DNA of 64,000 nt from Haliclystus octoradiatus. Its lineage: Eukaryota; Cnidaria; Staurozoa; Stauromedusae; Haliclystidae. Positions 26,449-38,336 of this stretch are shown one piece after another. The DNA lies in NCBI GenBank assembly GCA_916610825.1, contig OU744446.1, positions 22,143,223 through 22,207,222 on the forward strand. The letters run 5' to 3'. The notes beneath the pieces are model-generated. The model was not told the origin of the DNA. It made no database searches and saw only the letters and a program-made list of their open reading frames with translations. Every line of letters starts with the position of its first letter. Positions within the stretch are counted from its first letter, which is position 1. The position numbers were made by a program, and so were the translations under genes.

Positions 26449-27350
26449 TGACTAAATCTATTGTTCTTTTGAAATAACGTTCAACACACTGCTTTGCGTG
26501 CTAACAAAGGTCGAACAAAAAACGATTGCGCAAGAAACACCATTTTATTGTTAAAAATACAATGGGCATGCTGTGTGATTATTCCAAATTTTTAGCCAAA
26601 TTTTTTTGACAAAATTTTTTTTCCATTGCCCGCCATGATGGCGGACTCGCAGCTTAGCGAGATTACAATTGCATTATTAAATGAAATGTTTTCTAATACT
26701 CCTGGATTAGTTTACATCGTGATTATCTCTTCATTGGTAGAACATATGATTGTTTTCTTCTTCTCTTCATATGAAATGGTTAATGAAAGATTTTAATCGT
26801 TCTGTAACATCACTATTTGAGGTGAAACTTCGAAGATAATTGTTGTTGTGTTTAGACCATGAGAACTTTTGAACCGACAATTCATCATTTGGTTGGGGGC
26901 TTAGACAAGACAGTATTATACACTTATTGTTTGTATTGTTTTCTGAAGTTATTTATTACATCAAACTGCTAAGCCAGTCGTCATGGTTTTATTTGTTTTA
27001 TTAAAATGTTTTAATTCTGCTGCGACATCACCTTAAGAAGAGACAATTTCGCACGTCATTTACAACTCACACCTGTATTCTAAGTAGTGAAAATCAGGCA
27101 GTCTTCAAACTTTCTTTTGCATTTTGAATATTCATGGCAAAAGTAAAATAAAACTTCCAACCTCCATCGCTAATGAGTCAATAATGAAGTGCTTCGAATC
27201 ATTGTGGGCTTTTCTGAACTGTTTCTGTCTCATCCCACCCGACCCTCATTTCCGACAGCCATTTCCTGTTACAATCACTAGTCTGTTGTGCACAGAAAAG
27301 GGAGCAGTATGCTGGGGGAACGAAGGGGGAAACCATTCAAGCTTGACGAA
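26449..27350. other. intergenic, nothing recognised
   Basis: This AT-rich sequence shows no exon, RNA gene or clear repeat. Confidence 0.4.
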
Positions 27351-27355
27351 GAATC

Positions 27356-27583
27356 AAAAACGAAGCATAAAATGAAACAGGATGTCAAAAACAAAACGAA
27401 GCATAAAATCAGAAATGAAGCAAAAAATAAGAGACGAAGCATAAAATGAAACAGGATAACAAAAACAAAACGAAGCATAAAATGAGAAACGAAGCATAAA
27501 ATGAGGAACGATGCATAAAATGAGAAACAAGGAATAAAAATCAAAGCATAAAATGAGAAACGAAGCATAAAATGACGAACGTT
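27356..27583. repeat. minisatellite with AACGAAGCATAAAATGA core
   Basis: A degenerate tandem array of an approximately 17-20-base unit (core ACGAAGCATAAAATGA) is repeated about ten times, some units separated by GACAAAAACAAA inserts. The minus-strand reading frame through it (repeated HFMLRF/FYAL) is a by-product of the repeat. Confidence 0.85.
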
Positions 27584-27589
27584 GAATTT

Positions 27590-28380
27590 TGGCGGAAATA
27601 TGACGCCATATTTACATGCGCCGTGCTTTGCTTTGTCTGGCACGGCAGAATTGGAATTCTGGTTTCAATTCATCAGCGTGAAATTGCCGTGCTTTGGCCA
27701 TTGACGTCATCAAAATTGAAAGGCGTATTGCGCAATTATTGAAAGTAAAATTAAATTTAGCAGTACCTGAAAATGATGTCACACTGTCTGAGATATAAGA
27801 TTTCGGTTTAAGAGATCTAATATTTATTGGTTAAATTTCCTTCGAATATAACTGTTTTAATTTAAAAAAACAATTAAATCTCATAAAGAAATATTTGTTC
27901 TATCAAGCTATGTTACCAGTTAACATGCAACTGAAATGAGGGGCATCCTAAAATGTTTTCAATCTACATAGTAATAACATAGTAATAAAATTCACTATTT
28001 TAATAGACAGCAGAATACCAAACAGTTGAGCATAATGGAGTAGTTTATAATTGGACTTTATGTTCACCAATATCATAGAGAAGTGAATGAAATGATAAAA
28101 AAACATCATAAAAACTACTATTTTATCCCCAATTCGCATGAATTTGACCGAACATTCGTCTGAAAACAGACGAATAAAAGCTCGGCATCCTAAAAAGCAC
28201 GCCTTATAAAACAACTGTCGTGCTGACGCCGCTCCGAGCGGCAACCATCGTCGTGCTTCGAGCTTTTGCCGAGCTAGACAAATTGCGTCGTGCTTTACTG
28301 ATTTATACGTCGCGCTTTTGCCAGGTCGCGCCAGAAGATTAGCACAGCGCATGAAAAGCACGACGTGTGTGTGTAACTTT
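27590..28380. mobile_element. possible TIR element with imperfect ends
   Basis: The left end reads TTACATGCGCCGTGCTTTGC near 27610. The right end near 28350-28372 reads AAAAGCACGACGTGTGTGTG, an imperfect inverted match. Inside, GC-rich blocks with GTCGTGCTT and GCCGTGCTTT recur near both ends while the middle is AT-rich. A minus-strand frame of 137 codons (27948-28361) has no recognisable domain. I could not define a target duplication. Confidence 0.35.
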
Positions 28381-28381
28381 T

Positions 28382-30420
28382 ATTTTGTTTCGTATTCAAA
28401 ATGAGCAACATGCTCGTTTACAATGAAACGAAAGATCATACAGTTATTACATAATAATTACAGTGTTACAAGTTACAACAAATAGGCTTATACAGAGTAC
28501 AAAACTACGATTTACGGAATAATTTTTAACATTACATTTATTTTCTGTGATTTACTGGTAACATCGTTCTAATAGGATGCCTTTACTCTCCATCGCTCTA
28601 GTGGTTTCCAGGATTGATTTGTTGAGTCCTTTTCCTTTCAGTTCTTTTATTGGATCTGGCGTGGATCGCCATAACCTTGTTCCGGTTGCAACAAATGATT
28701 TTCTTTTTTCTTCGGTCTTATATTTTTGTGTCTGAATTCTAAATGGCCCTCGAAGAGAATACTTGCTTTTGACTGTCTTAAATAGATTGCTGATTAGCTT
28801 GGGTGTTATGTTGTTATAGCTTGATGAACAATGATTAATATGCGTGCTGTTCGCCTAACTAATAGGCTGTCCAATAATTTGTTGTTTTTGATGTTTTGAT
28901 CAATTGTTTTTGTCCTGGCACTGGAGTTGAGCTGCCTTATAACTGATATCTGTAAATTTTCCAGCTTCTGTTGGTTAGTGAATGACAATACAGTGAATAA
29001 GGTGCTGCAGTATTCAAGATGTGGCCTGAGGTATGTTTTGTATAAGTTGATGGACATAGAAAAGTTAAGTGTGCCTCTGATTTGACGAAGCCGATGTAAA
29101 CATAGGTTAAACTTTTTCATGCAGCTCTGGGCGTGTTCTCTCATGCTTATGTGCTTGTCACCAAGGAGTTTAATGGAATCGGACCACTCAAGGGCCATTT
29201 ACACTGCAGCAAAAAAGGCACGGTACTCGTCAATTAACACCCGAGGTGTTAACAAGAATGCGGCCCGTGCTGTTTTTTTTTCAGGGTTTACACAGCTTAT
29301 TAAAAACTGTTTTCAAGATCGCCCGTGCCTATTTTTACGCGGGCCGAGATTGAAAACTTACAAACTGAATTATTAGTTTCTCATTATTTAATGGTTTTAC
29401 AGGTGAAATTCGATAAATTGAGATTCAATTATGTTAAATAACTTGTAAGGATTCCGTTGAACTGAAAATCAATATTTTTTTCATCAATTATAATATTTAA
29501 ATTTTTGTTACATTCCTATCTCCATTGAGCAAAATTCAAATACATTTGGGTTAGTCTTTCACCTCCTGAACATGCTACCACGCCAGATCAGTATTTCTGT
29601 GACAAAAGACACATCTAAATTTACGCTCCTCACTCGTAGTTACAATTTGCATAATTAAACCTTATACTACAGAACTTCATTAATTTTCAAAAGAAATACG
29701 TAACAAAATATGCTTAATGTGCTTATCTAGCTTTGGTAATCTTTAGTCTGTTACTGATTTTATTAGAAAACCTCAGAATTCCACTGTAAAGAGAAGCAAC
29801 TTCTACGATGACGTCATAATTACTGCAAAACGGCACGGTGCCCACTTTTTGAGCGGGCCGAGACTACCTCGAGAAATGATCTCGGCCCGATCAAAATAGT
29901 AGGCACGGTGCCGCTTTTCAATGTCTGAAAAAGCCGTTTAGACAGTGTTTTTGCTTGGCCCGTGCTCAAAAACACTTGACACCTTCACACCTTTGATGTG
30001 TTAATTGACGAGTACCGTGCCTATTTTGCTGCAGTGTAAATGGCCCTTCAATGAGGTTAGATTTTATTTTAACTTGTGGTGTGATAAGACCGGTAGATGA
30101 GTGAGACTGGATCAATATTGCTTGTGATTTTTTTGGGTTGAGATGAAGGCAATTTTCATGAAACCAATTTGTTACGTTTTCAAGGTCCTTGTTCAACGTC
30201 TCAACGGCATAGGCTTTTGACTTCGATGAGTAGTAGACAGTAGTGTCATCAGCATATCTTAGTAATGAAGCATTGATGTCGAGCCAAGATAGATCAGCAA
30301 CGTAGATGTTGAATAAAAGGGGTGACAAGATGGAACCTTGGGGTACCCCTCGGGTAACTGGAAATTTGCTGCTTGGAAATTTGAAATTTGAACCACATAT
30401 TTTTGCTGCTTGCGTGCGCT
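28382..30420 (-). mobile_element. 5'-truncated LINE interrupted by TIR element copy 2
   Basis: On the minus strand from about 30415 downward the frame encodes VTRGVPQGSILSPLLFNIYV, then LLRYADDTTVYY (the catalytic box) and LHLNPKKSQAILIQS. It stops at the 857-bp element inserted at 29191-30047. Past the insertion it resumes with EWSDSIKLLG, LYKTYLRPHLEYC and, in a shifted frame, KYSLRGPFRIQ and KSFVATGTRLWRS near 28740-28670. It is a second non-LTR retrotransposon, distinct in sequence from the one at 19980-23432. The 5' half, including the endonuclease, is missing. Confidence 0.85.
29191..30047. mobile_element. 857-bp non-autonomous TIR element, copy 2, nested in a LINE
   Basis: It has the same orientation and termini as copy 1 and is flanked by the 3-bp duplication TCA (29188-29190 and 30048-30050). 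It interrupts the LINE reverse-transcriptase frame between the codons for NLI and EWS. Removing the element plus one TCA closes the frame exactly, which confirms the boundaries. Confidence 0.92.
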
Positions 30421-30481
30421 CAGTGAGGTAAGGTGCGCTCAGTGACGTTTGTAGACTGCCTCACTTCACTTGTTGTTATCT

Positions 30482-30566
30482 TGGTATGGTCTAGTAGTTA
30501 AGCGTCTGCATCAGGCGCGCGGGGTCTGGGGTGCAATCCAGGGTTCAATCCCATCGGTCTGCCTAA
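30482..30566 (+). repeat. tRNA-like sequence, probably SINE head or tRNA pseudogene
   Basis: An A-box-like TGGTCTAGTAGTTAAGCG (30487-30504) and a perfect B-box GGTTCAATCC (30542-30551) are spaced as in a tRNA gene, and a T-run follows from about 30569. I cannot fold a full acceptor stem or assign an anticodon, so I take it for a tRNA-derived repeat. It lies a little beyond the truncated end of the LINE. Confidence 0.5.
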
Positions 30567-30654
30567 CGTTTTTTTTTCTTTTTACTTTGATTTATTATTT
30601 GGATATATTTTCTTTATATTATTATATTATTTGGATATTGTTATAATTTATTTT

Positions 30655-30800
30655 ATTTGATTGAAGTTGATTTTTTTATTTGATCTGATTTTTATATCAT
30701 TCGATTGGATTGATTTACTTTTTTGAATTTGATTTGATTTGATTTTTCTTTGCATGATGATTTGATTGATTTGATATTCTATTGAATTTGATTTCCATTG
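30655..30800. repeat. degenerate (TTTGA)n tract
   Basis: This T-rich low-complexity stretch is dominated by TTTGATTTGATT and variants. Confidence 0.7.
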
Positions 30801-30959
30801 GTTTATTTTAATTTTTTTAATTATTCACTATGAGTCCGAGCGTGGCGGAGCTATTTTTCTATTGGTTATTTGGATATTTTGAGTTTGATTTAGAAGTTGA
30901 TACACTGATTGTTTACACATCATAAATGGTGATTTCTCGTGCATTATATTTATTAGAGT

Positions 30960-31133
30960 TATTAGGTTACTGAATGATGTTATTAATTATTTGATTGAAA
31001 TGCGAAGTTGCATTGAGTGATATTAGAATATTGAATGATGTTATTAATTATTTGATTGAAGTGCGAAGTTGCACTGAGTGATATTAGAGTATTGAATGAT
31101 GTTATTAATTATTTGATTGAAGTGCGAAGTTGC
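30960..31133. repeat. 61-bp minisatellite, about three units
   Basis: Units starting ATATTAGA(A/G)TATTGAATG repeat with a period of 61 bases (for example at 31020 and 31081). Each contains TGCGAAGTTGCACTGAGTGA. Further unit material reappears at 33575-33625, on the far side of the large fold-back element, so that element was inserted into this array. Confidence 0.85.
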
Positions 31134-33574
31134 GTCTCTGTCGAGCTGGCCGCACCACTTTCTTCGATGTAGATCATTTTGGTCTTAAAAGTTTGATCAC
31201 AGCCTGATCAAACTTGATCAGTATGTTATAGTTTTTGATCAGCTTTGATCAGCGAGTTATAAGCGAATTCAAGATGTACGGCTGGCTCGACACCGAAAAT
31301 CCGAACGGCATAAAATAATAAACCGAATTTGGTATCAAAAGTTTGATCACGCCCTGATTATTACTGATCAAAACTTTTTTTCGTTAATTATAATTATTAA
31401 ACGTGCAATCGGCAATTTAGCTTTTGATGCGGCCAAATCAACACCAAAATTTCGAAAACGAGGTTATAATCTTCCGAACTCTACGAATTTGGTATCAAAA
31501 GTTTGATCACGCCCTGATCATTACTGATCAAAACGTTTTTTTCCATAATTATAATTATTGAGCGTACAATCGGCAATTTAGCTTCTGGTGCGGCCAAATC
31601 AATACCAAAATTTCGAAAACGAGGTTATAATCTTCCGACATCTACGAATTTGGTATCAAAAGTTTGATCACGCCCTGATCATTACTGGTCAAAACTTTTT
31701 TTTTGTTAATTATAATTATTAAGCTTGCTATCGGCAATTCAGCTTCTGGTGCGGCCAAAACAACACCAAAATTTCGAAAACGAGGTTATAATCATCCGAA
31801 CTCTACGAATTTGGTATCAAAAGTTTGATCACGCCCTGATCATTACTGATCAAACTTTTTTTCGTTAATTATAATTATTAAGCTTGCTATCGGCAATTTA
31901 GCTTCTGGTGCGGCCAAATCAACACCAAAATTTCGAAAACGAGGTTATAATCATCCGAACTCTACGAATTTGGTATCAAAAGTTGATCAAGCCCTGATCA
32001 TTACTGTTCAACAACTCATTTCCGCTCATTATAATTATTAAGCTTAATTACTTAACCCACGAAATTGTAATCAATTTTCAAAACCAGGGTGGAGTAAAAA
32101 TTATTTTGGGTATACATTTTGACTTAAATAAAATATGCTAGGTATTATTTTTGGAAAAGCAAAATTTTGACGGGCGATTTTCTGAACACCAAATTGGCAC
32201 TCCACGTCCCTGAAATTTCTTGAATAGATGTTCTCGCAATCGTTGACGCATTGTGTTGTGTTGACGTTTGATGTGTTGATTTGGGCAATATGATTCGAAG
32301 ACCGGTTTTGTTTCTACTTATTCTATTTATCCACTCTCGACATCCTTATTGGGACAGTTTGGGGTTCTTTTGATGTAAATTATTCTTGGTTAGTGTCAAT
32401 TAATGTTGTAAATTTTTAATATTCAGTAGAGGTCAACTGCGTAGCCTCCAGATGTCGCTATGGTGTATTTAAAATGATTGGTTATAGAAATACCAAATAC
32501 ATCATACAAAGCTTATTCTAATTTGAACCTGTAGAATGATAAAATTTCCAGCACAGAAAAATCATAAAAATATCAATGATTATAATTAACGAAAAAAAAG
32601 TTTTGATCAGTAATGATCAGGGCGTGATCAAACTTTTGATACCAAATTCGTAGAGTTCGGAAGATTACAACCTTGATTTCGAAATTTTGGTGTTGATTTG
32701 GCCGCACCAGAAGCTAAATTGCCGATAGCAAGCTTAATAATTATAATTAACGAAAAAAAAGTTTTGATCAGTAATGATCAGGGCGTGATCAAACTTTTGA
32801 TACCAAATTCGTAGAGTTCGGATGATTATAACCTCGTTTTCGAAATTATGGTGTTGATTTGGCCGCACCAGAAGCTAAATTGCCGAGAACACGCTTAATA
32901 ATTATAATTAACGAAAAAAAAAGTTTTGATCAGTAATGATCAGGGCGTGATCAAACTTTTGATACCAAATTCGTAGAGTTCGGATGATTATAACCTCGTT
33001 TTCGAAATTTTGGTGTTGATTTGGCCGCACCAGAAGCTAAATTGCCGATAGCAAGCTTAATAATTATAATTAACGAAAAAAAGGTTTGGACAAGTAATGA
33101 TCAGGGCGTGATCAAACTTTTGATACCAAATTCGTAGAGTTCGGATGATTATAACCTCGTTTTCGAAATTTTGGTGTTGATTTGGCCGCACCAGAAGCTA
33201 AATTGCCGATTGCACGCTCAATAATTATAATTATGGAAAAAAAGTTTTGATCAGTAATGATCAGGGCGTGATCAAACTTTTGATACCAAATTCGTAGAGT
33301 TCGGATGATTATAGCCTCGTTTTCGAAATTTTGGTGTTGATTTTGCCGCACCAGAAGCTAAATTGCCGATTGCACGCTCAATAATTATAATTATGAGAAA
33401 AAAAAGTTTTGATCAGTAATGATCAGGGCGTGATCAAACTTTCGCTTATAACTCGCTGATCAAAGCTGATCAAAAAATATAACATACTGATTAAGTTTGA
33501 TCAGGCTGTGATCAAACTTTTAAGACCAAAATGATCTACATCGAAGAAAGTGGTGCGGCCAGCTCGATAGACGT
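31134..33574. mobile_element. 2.4-kb fold-back element with tandem-repeat arms
   Basis: The outer ends are inverted repeats containing TCGAGCTGGCCGCACCACTT, at 31134 onward and ending at 33574. Each arm holds five head-to-tail copies of an approximately 160-bp unit. Left-arm units start with GAATTTGGTATCAAAAGTTT near 31325, 31485, 31646, 31806 and 31966; the right arm has the reverse orientation near 32637, 32798, 32960, 33121 and 33281. A unique spacer of about 530 bases (32045-32575) has no coding potential. CGAAGTTGC flanks both ends (31125-31133 and 33575-33583), as a 9-bp duplication would, although the surrounding minisatellite contains this string anyway. A Mutator-like fold-back element is the best guess. 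Confidence 0.8.
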
Positions 33575-33625
33575 CGAAGTTGCACTGAGTGATGTTATAT
33601 TTTGATTGAAGTGCGAAGTTGCACA

Positions 33626-36137
33626 GAATGTGGATATTAGATTCCCCTCCCTCCCTCCGCAGAAAATATGGTAAGGTAAGTATATTAGGTACTCCACTGA
33701 CTTAGCAGTGTGACTGGTGCTTGGGTTGGTGGTGACAGGTATGGTTTAAGCTGTATGGGTGCTAATATATTTGGGTCATCTACCAATATCCACCAACCAA
33801 GCACCAACGCTAAATATTCAATATAGGCAAGGAGTTTAAACTATATATAACATAAAAACGTTTACAGTATCAGATATCTTGATTATAATATAAAGATATA
33901 TTGAAACTGTCGCAAATAACTCTTTTGATGTCTTTTTGATTTATCGCTCAATATCTACATTCTACATTCTACATTCTACACTATGAAATTTATTTCTGTC
34001 ATATTATTACCCGAGTAACTTCCAGCTATGCAAAAACGCAACAGTGACCACTGACACGTACGGATAGAAAAAAAAGTTGTATCCTTTCCGTTCTGTCCTA
34101 TCGGCGATAAGTACACTTTAAATTGCAATATGAATTGAAATCGTAGTGTCAGCGCTTCTTAGTTTGCTAGCATCACGAAAGGGCAGAGGACGCTTTTGCA
34201 GAGCTAAGTCTATTTAGAATTTATATTTACTTCAGCAACAGATGAGAATATGAGAGGATTTATGTGCATAGCTGCATGACTGTAGTACACCCCCTGCGCT
34301 CCCCGCCAAAATACCCAAGAGCCGCCACAGCTGCTATAATGAATCTTTGCTGTACCCTTTCAATTATGCTCTTGAAATCTTCAATTACACAAGTATGATA
34401 TGGAGACAATACTGGACACACATTTTCCAAAAGTGGTCTTACTCTATATACTTTATTGTGAGTGTATAAACTCTATAAACTCAGTTGCATATATGAATGT
34501 GATTGAAAGTGCTCAATGTTGTCAATATTGGGTACTTGAGGTCTGCATTGACTAAAACTCAAATATCTTTTATGATCTATTCAGCTGATGCTAATTCTTT
34601 TTCTTCCAATCAAATACTTGTCGAGGAATATTGCCATTTCCGAAGGAAAAGACATATATTTGTGAATAGAAAGGCGTAACTACCCTGTCCCTGTCTGCAC
34701 CCAGTTATATAGCTCATGTATGCATCATATGTATTATATGTATGTTTATTTATAAGTAAATTATAATACTGGCGCCGAATAATTTATGAAAGCTTTTTGC
34801 TCGCAATTATGTCCGTACATAGGGTAATACATAGCCTACAAAATGTAAATTTAGATAAAAAAAAATAATTAAATGTTGAAAAACAAGTAAATGTTAAAGA
34901 TTTAATTATATGCTATTTATTCGAAGCTAAATCAGTACTAGCCTGCGTGTCAGACAGACCTTTTCAGACAGCTCAAGTGAAGTCAGTACTGATGTTGCAA
35001 TACTGGCTTTGATTAGCATTGACTTTTTGAAAGCCGAAACAGGTATTGAAGAAACATATCGGCATTTATTGTTGGAACGATGGACGCAAACCCAGAACTT
35101 TTATGTTTGACAGTTGGACAGATATTTGACAGAATAATCATATAGTCAATCATAAGTCCTACTTATAAAGAACATATTTAAAAGTCCTTCAAAAAACTAA
35201 GAACTAAATACCCGACCCGACTGACCATCATTAAAACTATCTTCTCCATGCACAATTACAACTATAAAGGCCTCGCCATCCAAAAGTAGAGATTCACATA
35301 TGATATGAAGGTGCCAATATGAATATAAGTTTGAATCAATCAGGATCATATGACAAACTCCGACTCTGGCATTAATATAACCAGGAACCAAGCTGAGTAA
35401 ATGTCTTTCTATATATATATATATGTATACAGTAGGAGTAGGAGTTTAGGGTACATAACCTGATCATTTCATAGCCGATAGATAGTCCTTTATAGATGTC
35501 GATGCTGTATTAAATATATTTATATATATTTTCCAAATGATAATCATCTTATTATTATTTAAGAAAACCTTTTTCCGATTTTCTCTTGACAGCGATTGAT
35601 CATAAGTTGCGGAATGAAACGTGTTGGTATATTATAAACTTCAAAACTGAGATGTTTGTTCGTGGAAATGCCATTAGATGCATGGTATATTTTCTTGCTC
35701 GATTCTAGCAAGTACGAAGAAATTTTCCTAGATAAAATTCAATAATTTAAAGTTTGGAACTGGTTAGCCCGACGCCGAAATTCCCGAATCAAAAATTGGG
35801 GAGGTGTCATTAACACAACCATCCCCAAGCACCCTCATTATATTTGGCCTTAATTAATAAGAAGCATTTGATTGATAATTGATAGGTCATATCCAATATA
35901 ATTTTCATCTCAATACAAAATAAGAATGATTATATTACTACGATTTAAATTGGATATCATGTTAAGCATGTTAAATGGGGAACGTATTGGTTGGATTTTA
36001 TACATATTTTGGGTTCTATTAGACTATTTCTTTTCTTTTGGCATCTGTTTTGTACTGTATCTGTTTTTTCTCATTCTTCAATCTTTAGTTGTGCCCGATC
36101 ACCACCTCTTTGTAAAGGTTTGCTTGATATAAATTTC
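33626..36137. other. intergenic, only small repeats seen
   Basis: The stretch contains a four-unit TCTACAT tandem repeat (33954-33980), a short (AT)n run near 35410, and a single TAGCCTGCGTGTCAGAC end near 34938 that resembles the palindromic MITE family. No exon is recognised. Confidence 0.4.
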
Positions 36138-37227
36138 ATGATGGTATTTGCGTTAAAAAAACACACAGGGAGTGGTGCAACAGTTTCGATTTAATCTAAA
36201 ACCATCTTCATGCAGAGGTAAAAAGAGGCCAAAAGAGAGTTAAAAAGTTACATGAATATTTACGAAAAACCTAATTTCTTTGTCTATTAAATTTATCAGA
36301 AAGGTATTATATCTTTGAACAATGGAAAACAATAATTACGGTAGAGATATTTTAGCACAAGAACTAATTACCGATATACGATACAAACACAATGAAATGA
36401 CAATCACAATAAAGTAGTTTATCAGCGGCAAAATGTTTCTTTGTATTGTTCTTCCATTCTCTGCATTTCTTCTGGTCGTTGTTTAATAATTATATTGCCG
36501 ACCTGAGTGGTCGACATGACAGCATCGCACATGTCACACAGTCACACATGATAACATTAGTTAGAATTAGCGTAACTATGAGTATGGAACAGTAATATTT
36601 TAGATCAAATTTATCGACAAAGAGAAAAGCTAAGTACGGATATACAACAAGGCAGATACAATGAAATAATTATTACAACTAAAAATAAATAATCCAAAAT
36701 CAATTCATCAATGGCAAAATGGCAATACCAACGCAGTCACCCGCTCCACCCGTGCAATTCGTAAACTTGACTGCACCTTCCTTTAATAACCTAGCTCTCA
36801 AGATGACCAATACAGCACAGTCATCAGTAGCGATTGGACAGGGCTCCTGTTGGGAAATTGGTACTAGTACCAACTACCAACGCAGTCACCCGCTCCACCC
36901 GGGCAATTTGTAAGTTTGACTGCACCTTCCTTTAGAAACCAAAAAACATTTTGCCGCTGATAAATTATTTTTAATTGTGATTGTCATTTCATTGTGTTTG
37001 TATCGTATTCCGTAATTAGTTCTTGTGCTAAAATGTCTCTATAGCTGTAATTATTGTTTGCCATTATTAAAAACAACTATATTCAATAAACAAATAAATT
37101 AGATTTTATATAAATATATATGTAACTTCTTAACTCTCTCTTTTTTCATTGCCTGAAGATGATTTTAGATTAAATCGAAACTGTTGCATCAATTACTGTG
37201 TGTTTTTTTTATCGCAAATACCATCAT
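36138..37227. mobile_element. 1.1-kb fold-back element with tandem repeat core
   Basis: The inverted ends are ATGATGGTATTTGCG (36138) and CGCAAATACCATCAT (ending 37227). Arms of roughly 300 bases follow, sharing ACACACAG, GTTTCGATTTAATCTAAAA, TACAAACACAATGAAATGAC and CAGCGGCAAAATG blocks in opposite orientation. The centre holds two copies of CGCAGTCACCCGCTCCACCC followed by TTGACTGCACCTTCC (near 36731 and 36880). No transposase is seen. Confidence 0.8.
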
Positions 37228-38336
37228 AAGATTATTATTGATCTACATTTAAAAGTATTGTTGTTGAAGATATACGCAATATAATTATTCATGTTTTCCG
37301 TATTGCCATCTTTGATTTAGTGCCAGGCTATATATTTACCAATACTTGTCAGGGGACTCAGCTGTGCAGTAGAATTTTGAATACATTGCATATGATACTT
37401 TGATGCCATTGGCCAAGATGTTACAATGATCTATTCTGAATGCGTAATAAATGAACCAATTAAAATCTTGAAATGCTTGAGCTACATCATTTATTGGATT
37501 TATTTGCAATTTACACCATAGCCTGCTCCTAGTAAATGGACACAAAATATTTGGGTCTGCGCGCAGCCTACAGCTGATCATTTGTAGCTCCCATTTGTTT
37601 CCTCGCCGACAACACTGGAGCATAGATTCTATAGTCTAGGATGGACTAATTTAGTTCCGTTCAAAATACTCAAATTAATAACGTCAATAACTATCTCTAC
37701 TTTGAATGCGATTTCTACGGTCTTATTATAGGAGAAATTTAGTCAATTCGCAAGTTGTAGATAATTAAGGAGAGAGCACATAAAGGGGGTTTGAAGTATA
37801 TCTATAAAAAGTATAAAGGGGGTCCTAGAGTGCGTCATTCTTTGATCACGAAATAATTTTTTATCAAAATTCAAGTATTCACGCATGTCAAAATCTCCCA
37901 ATTCCAGTAATGCGATAGAAATCACTGGTTTAATTTTCCTGAAACTGAGTCTTTTTCAACCCAAGAAGACAAGCAATTCTTTTCATACAGAGTATTTTTT
38001 TTCATTTCATTTTTACCAATTTCCCAACAAAAAACCGATTTAATGGGCCTTTTTGAACTAAATATTATGTGAAAAATGATCATGTTTTAATGATGTCGAA
38101 CAATTTCTCACAACTTTCCGTTTCACTCTTTCGAAAAAGGGTGATTATTTTATGGACCATGGCTCGTTCATGTCTAGGTCAAATCTAATCAATACCGTAG
38201 CAATGCAATTGCACTTATCTCACTTCAAGGGTATAGCTATATAGTATAATGGATATGATATATAAAGTCAACTGGTGGCTGTTTGGAGAATCCTCCTCTG
38301 TCCACAAATCTAATGGTAATGCCAATGTCGTCTTAC
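37228..38336. other. non-coding stretch with a MITE end
   Basis: Around 37517-37574 a TAGCCTGCTC end and a GTCTGCGCGCAGCCTA end face each other over a short distance, like a degenerate relative of the 88-bp MITE at 25159. No other feature is supported. Confidence 0.4.

Noticed and set aside
27278-27643. 121-codon minus-strand frame rich in HFMLRF
   Set aside because: It is produced by the minisatellite at 27356-27583 and has no other support.
33112-33351. 79-codon minus-strand frame
   Set aside because: It lies within the tandem 160-bp units of the fold-back element and repeats with them.
36719-36913. 64-codon plus-strand frame
   Set aside because: It spans the duplicated core of the fold-back element at 36138-37227; nothing suggests it is translated.
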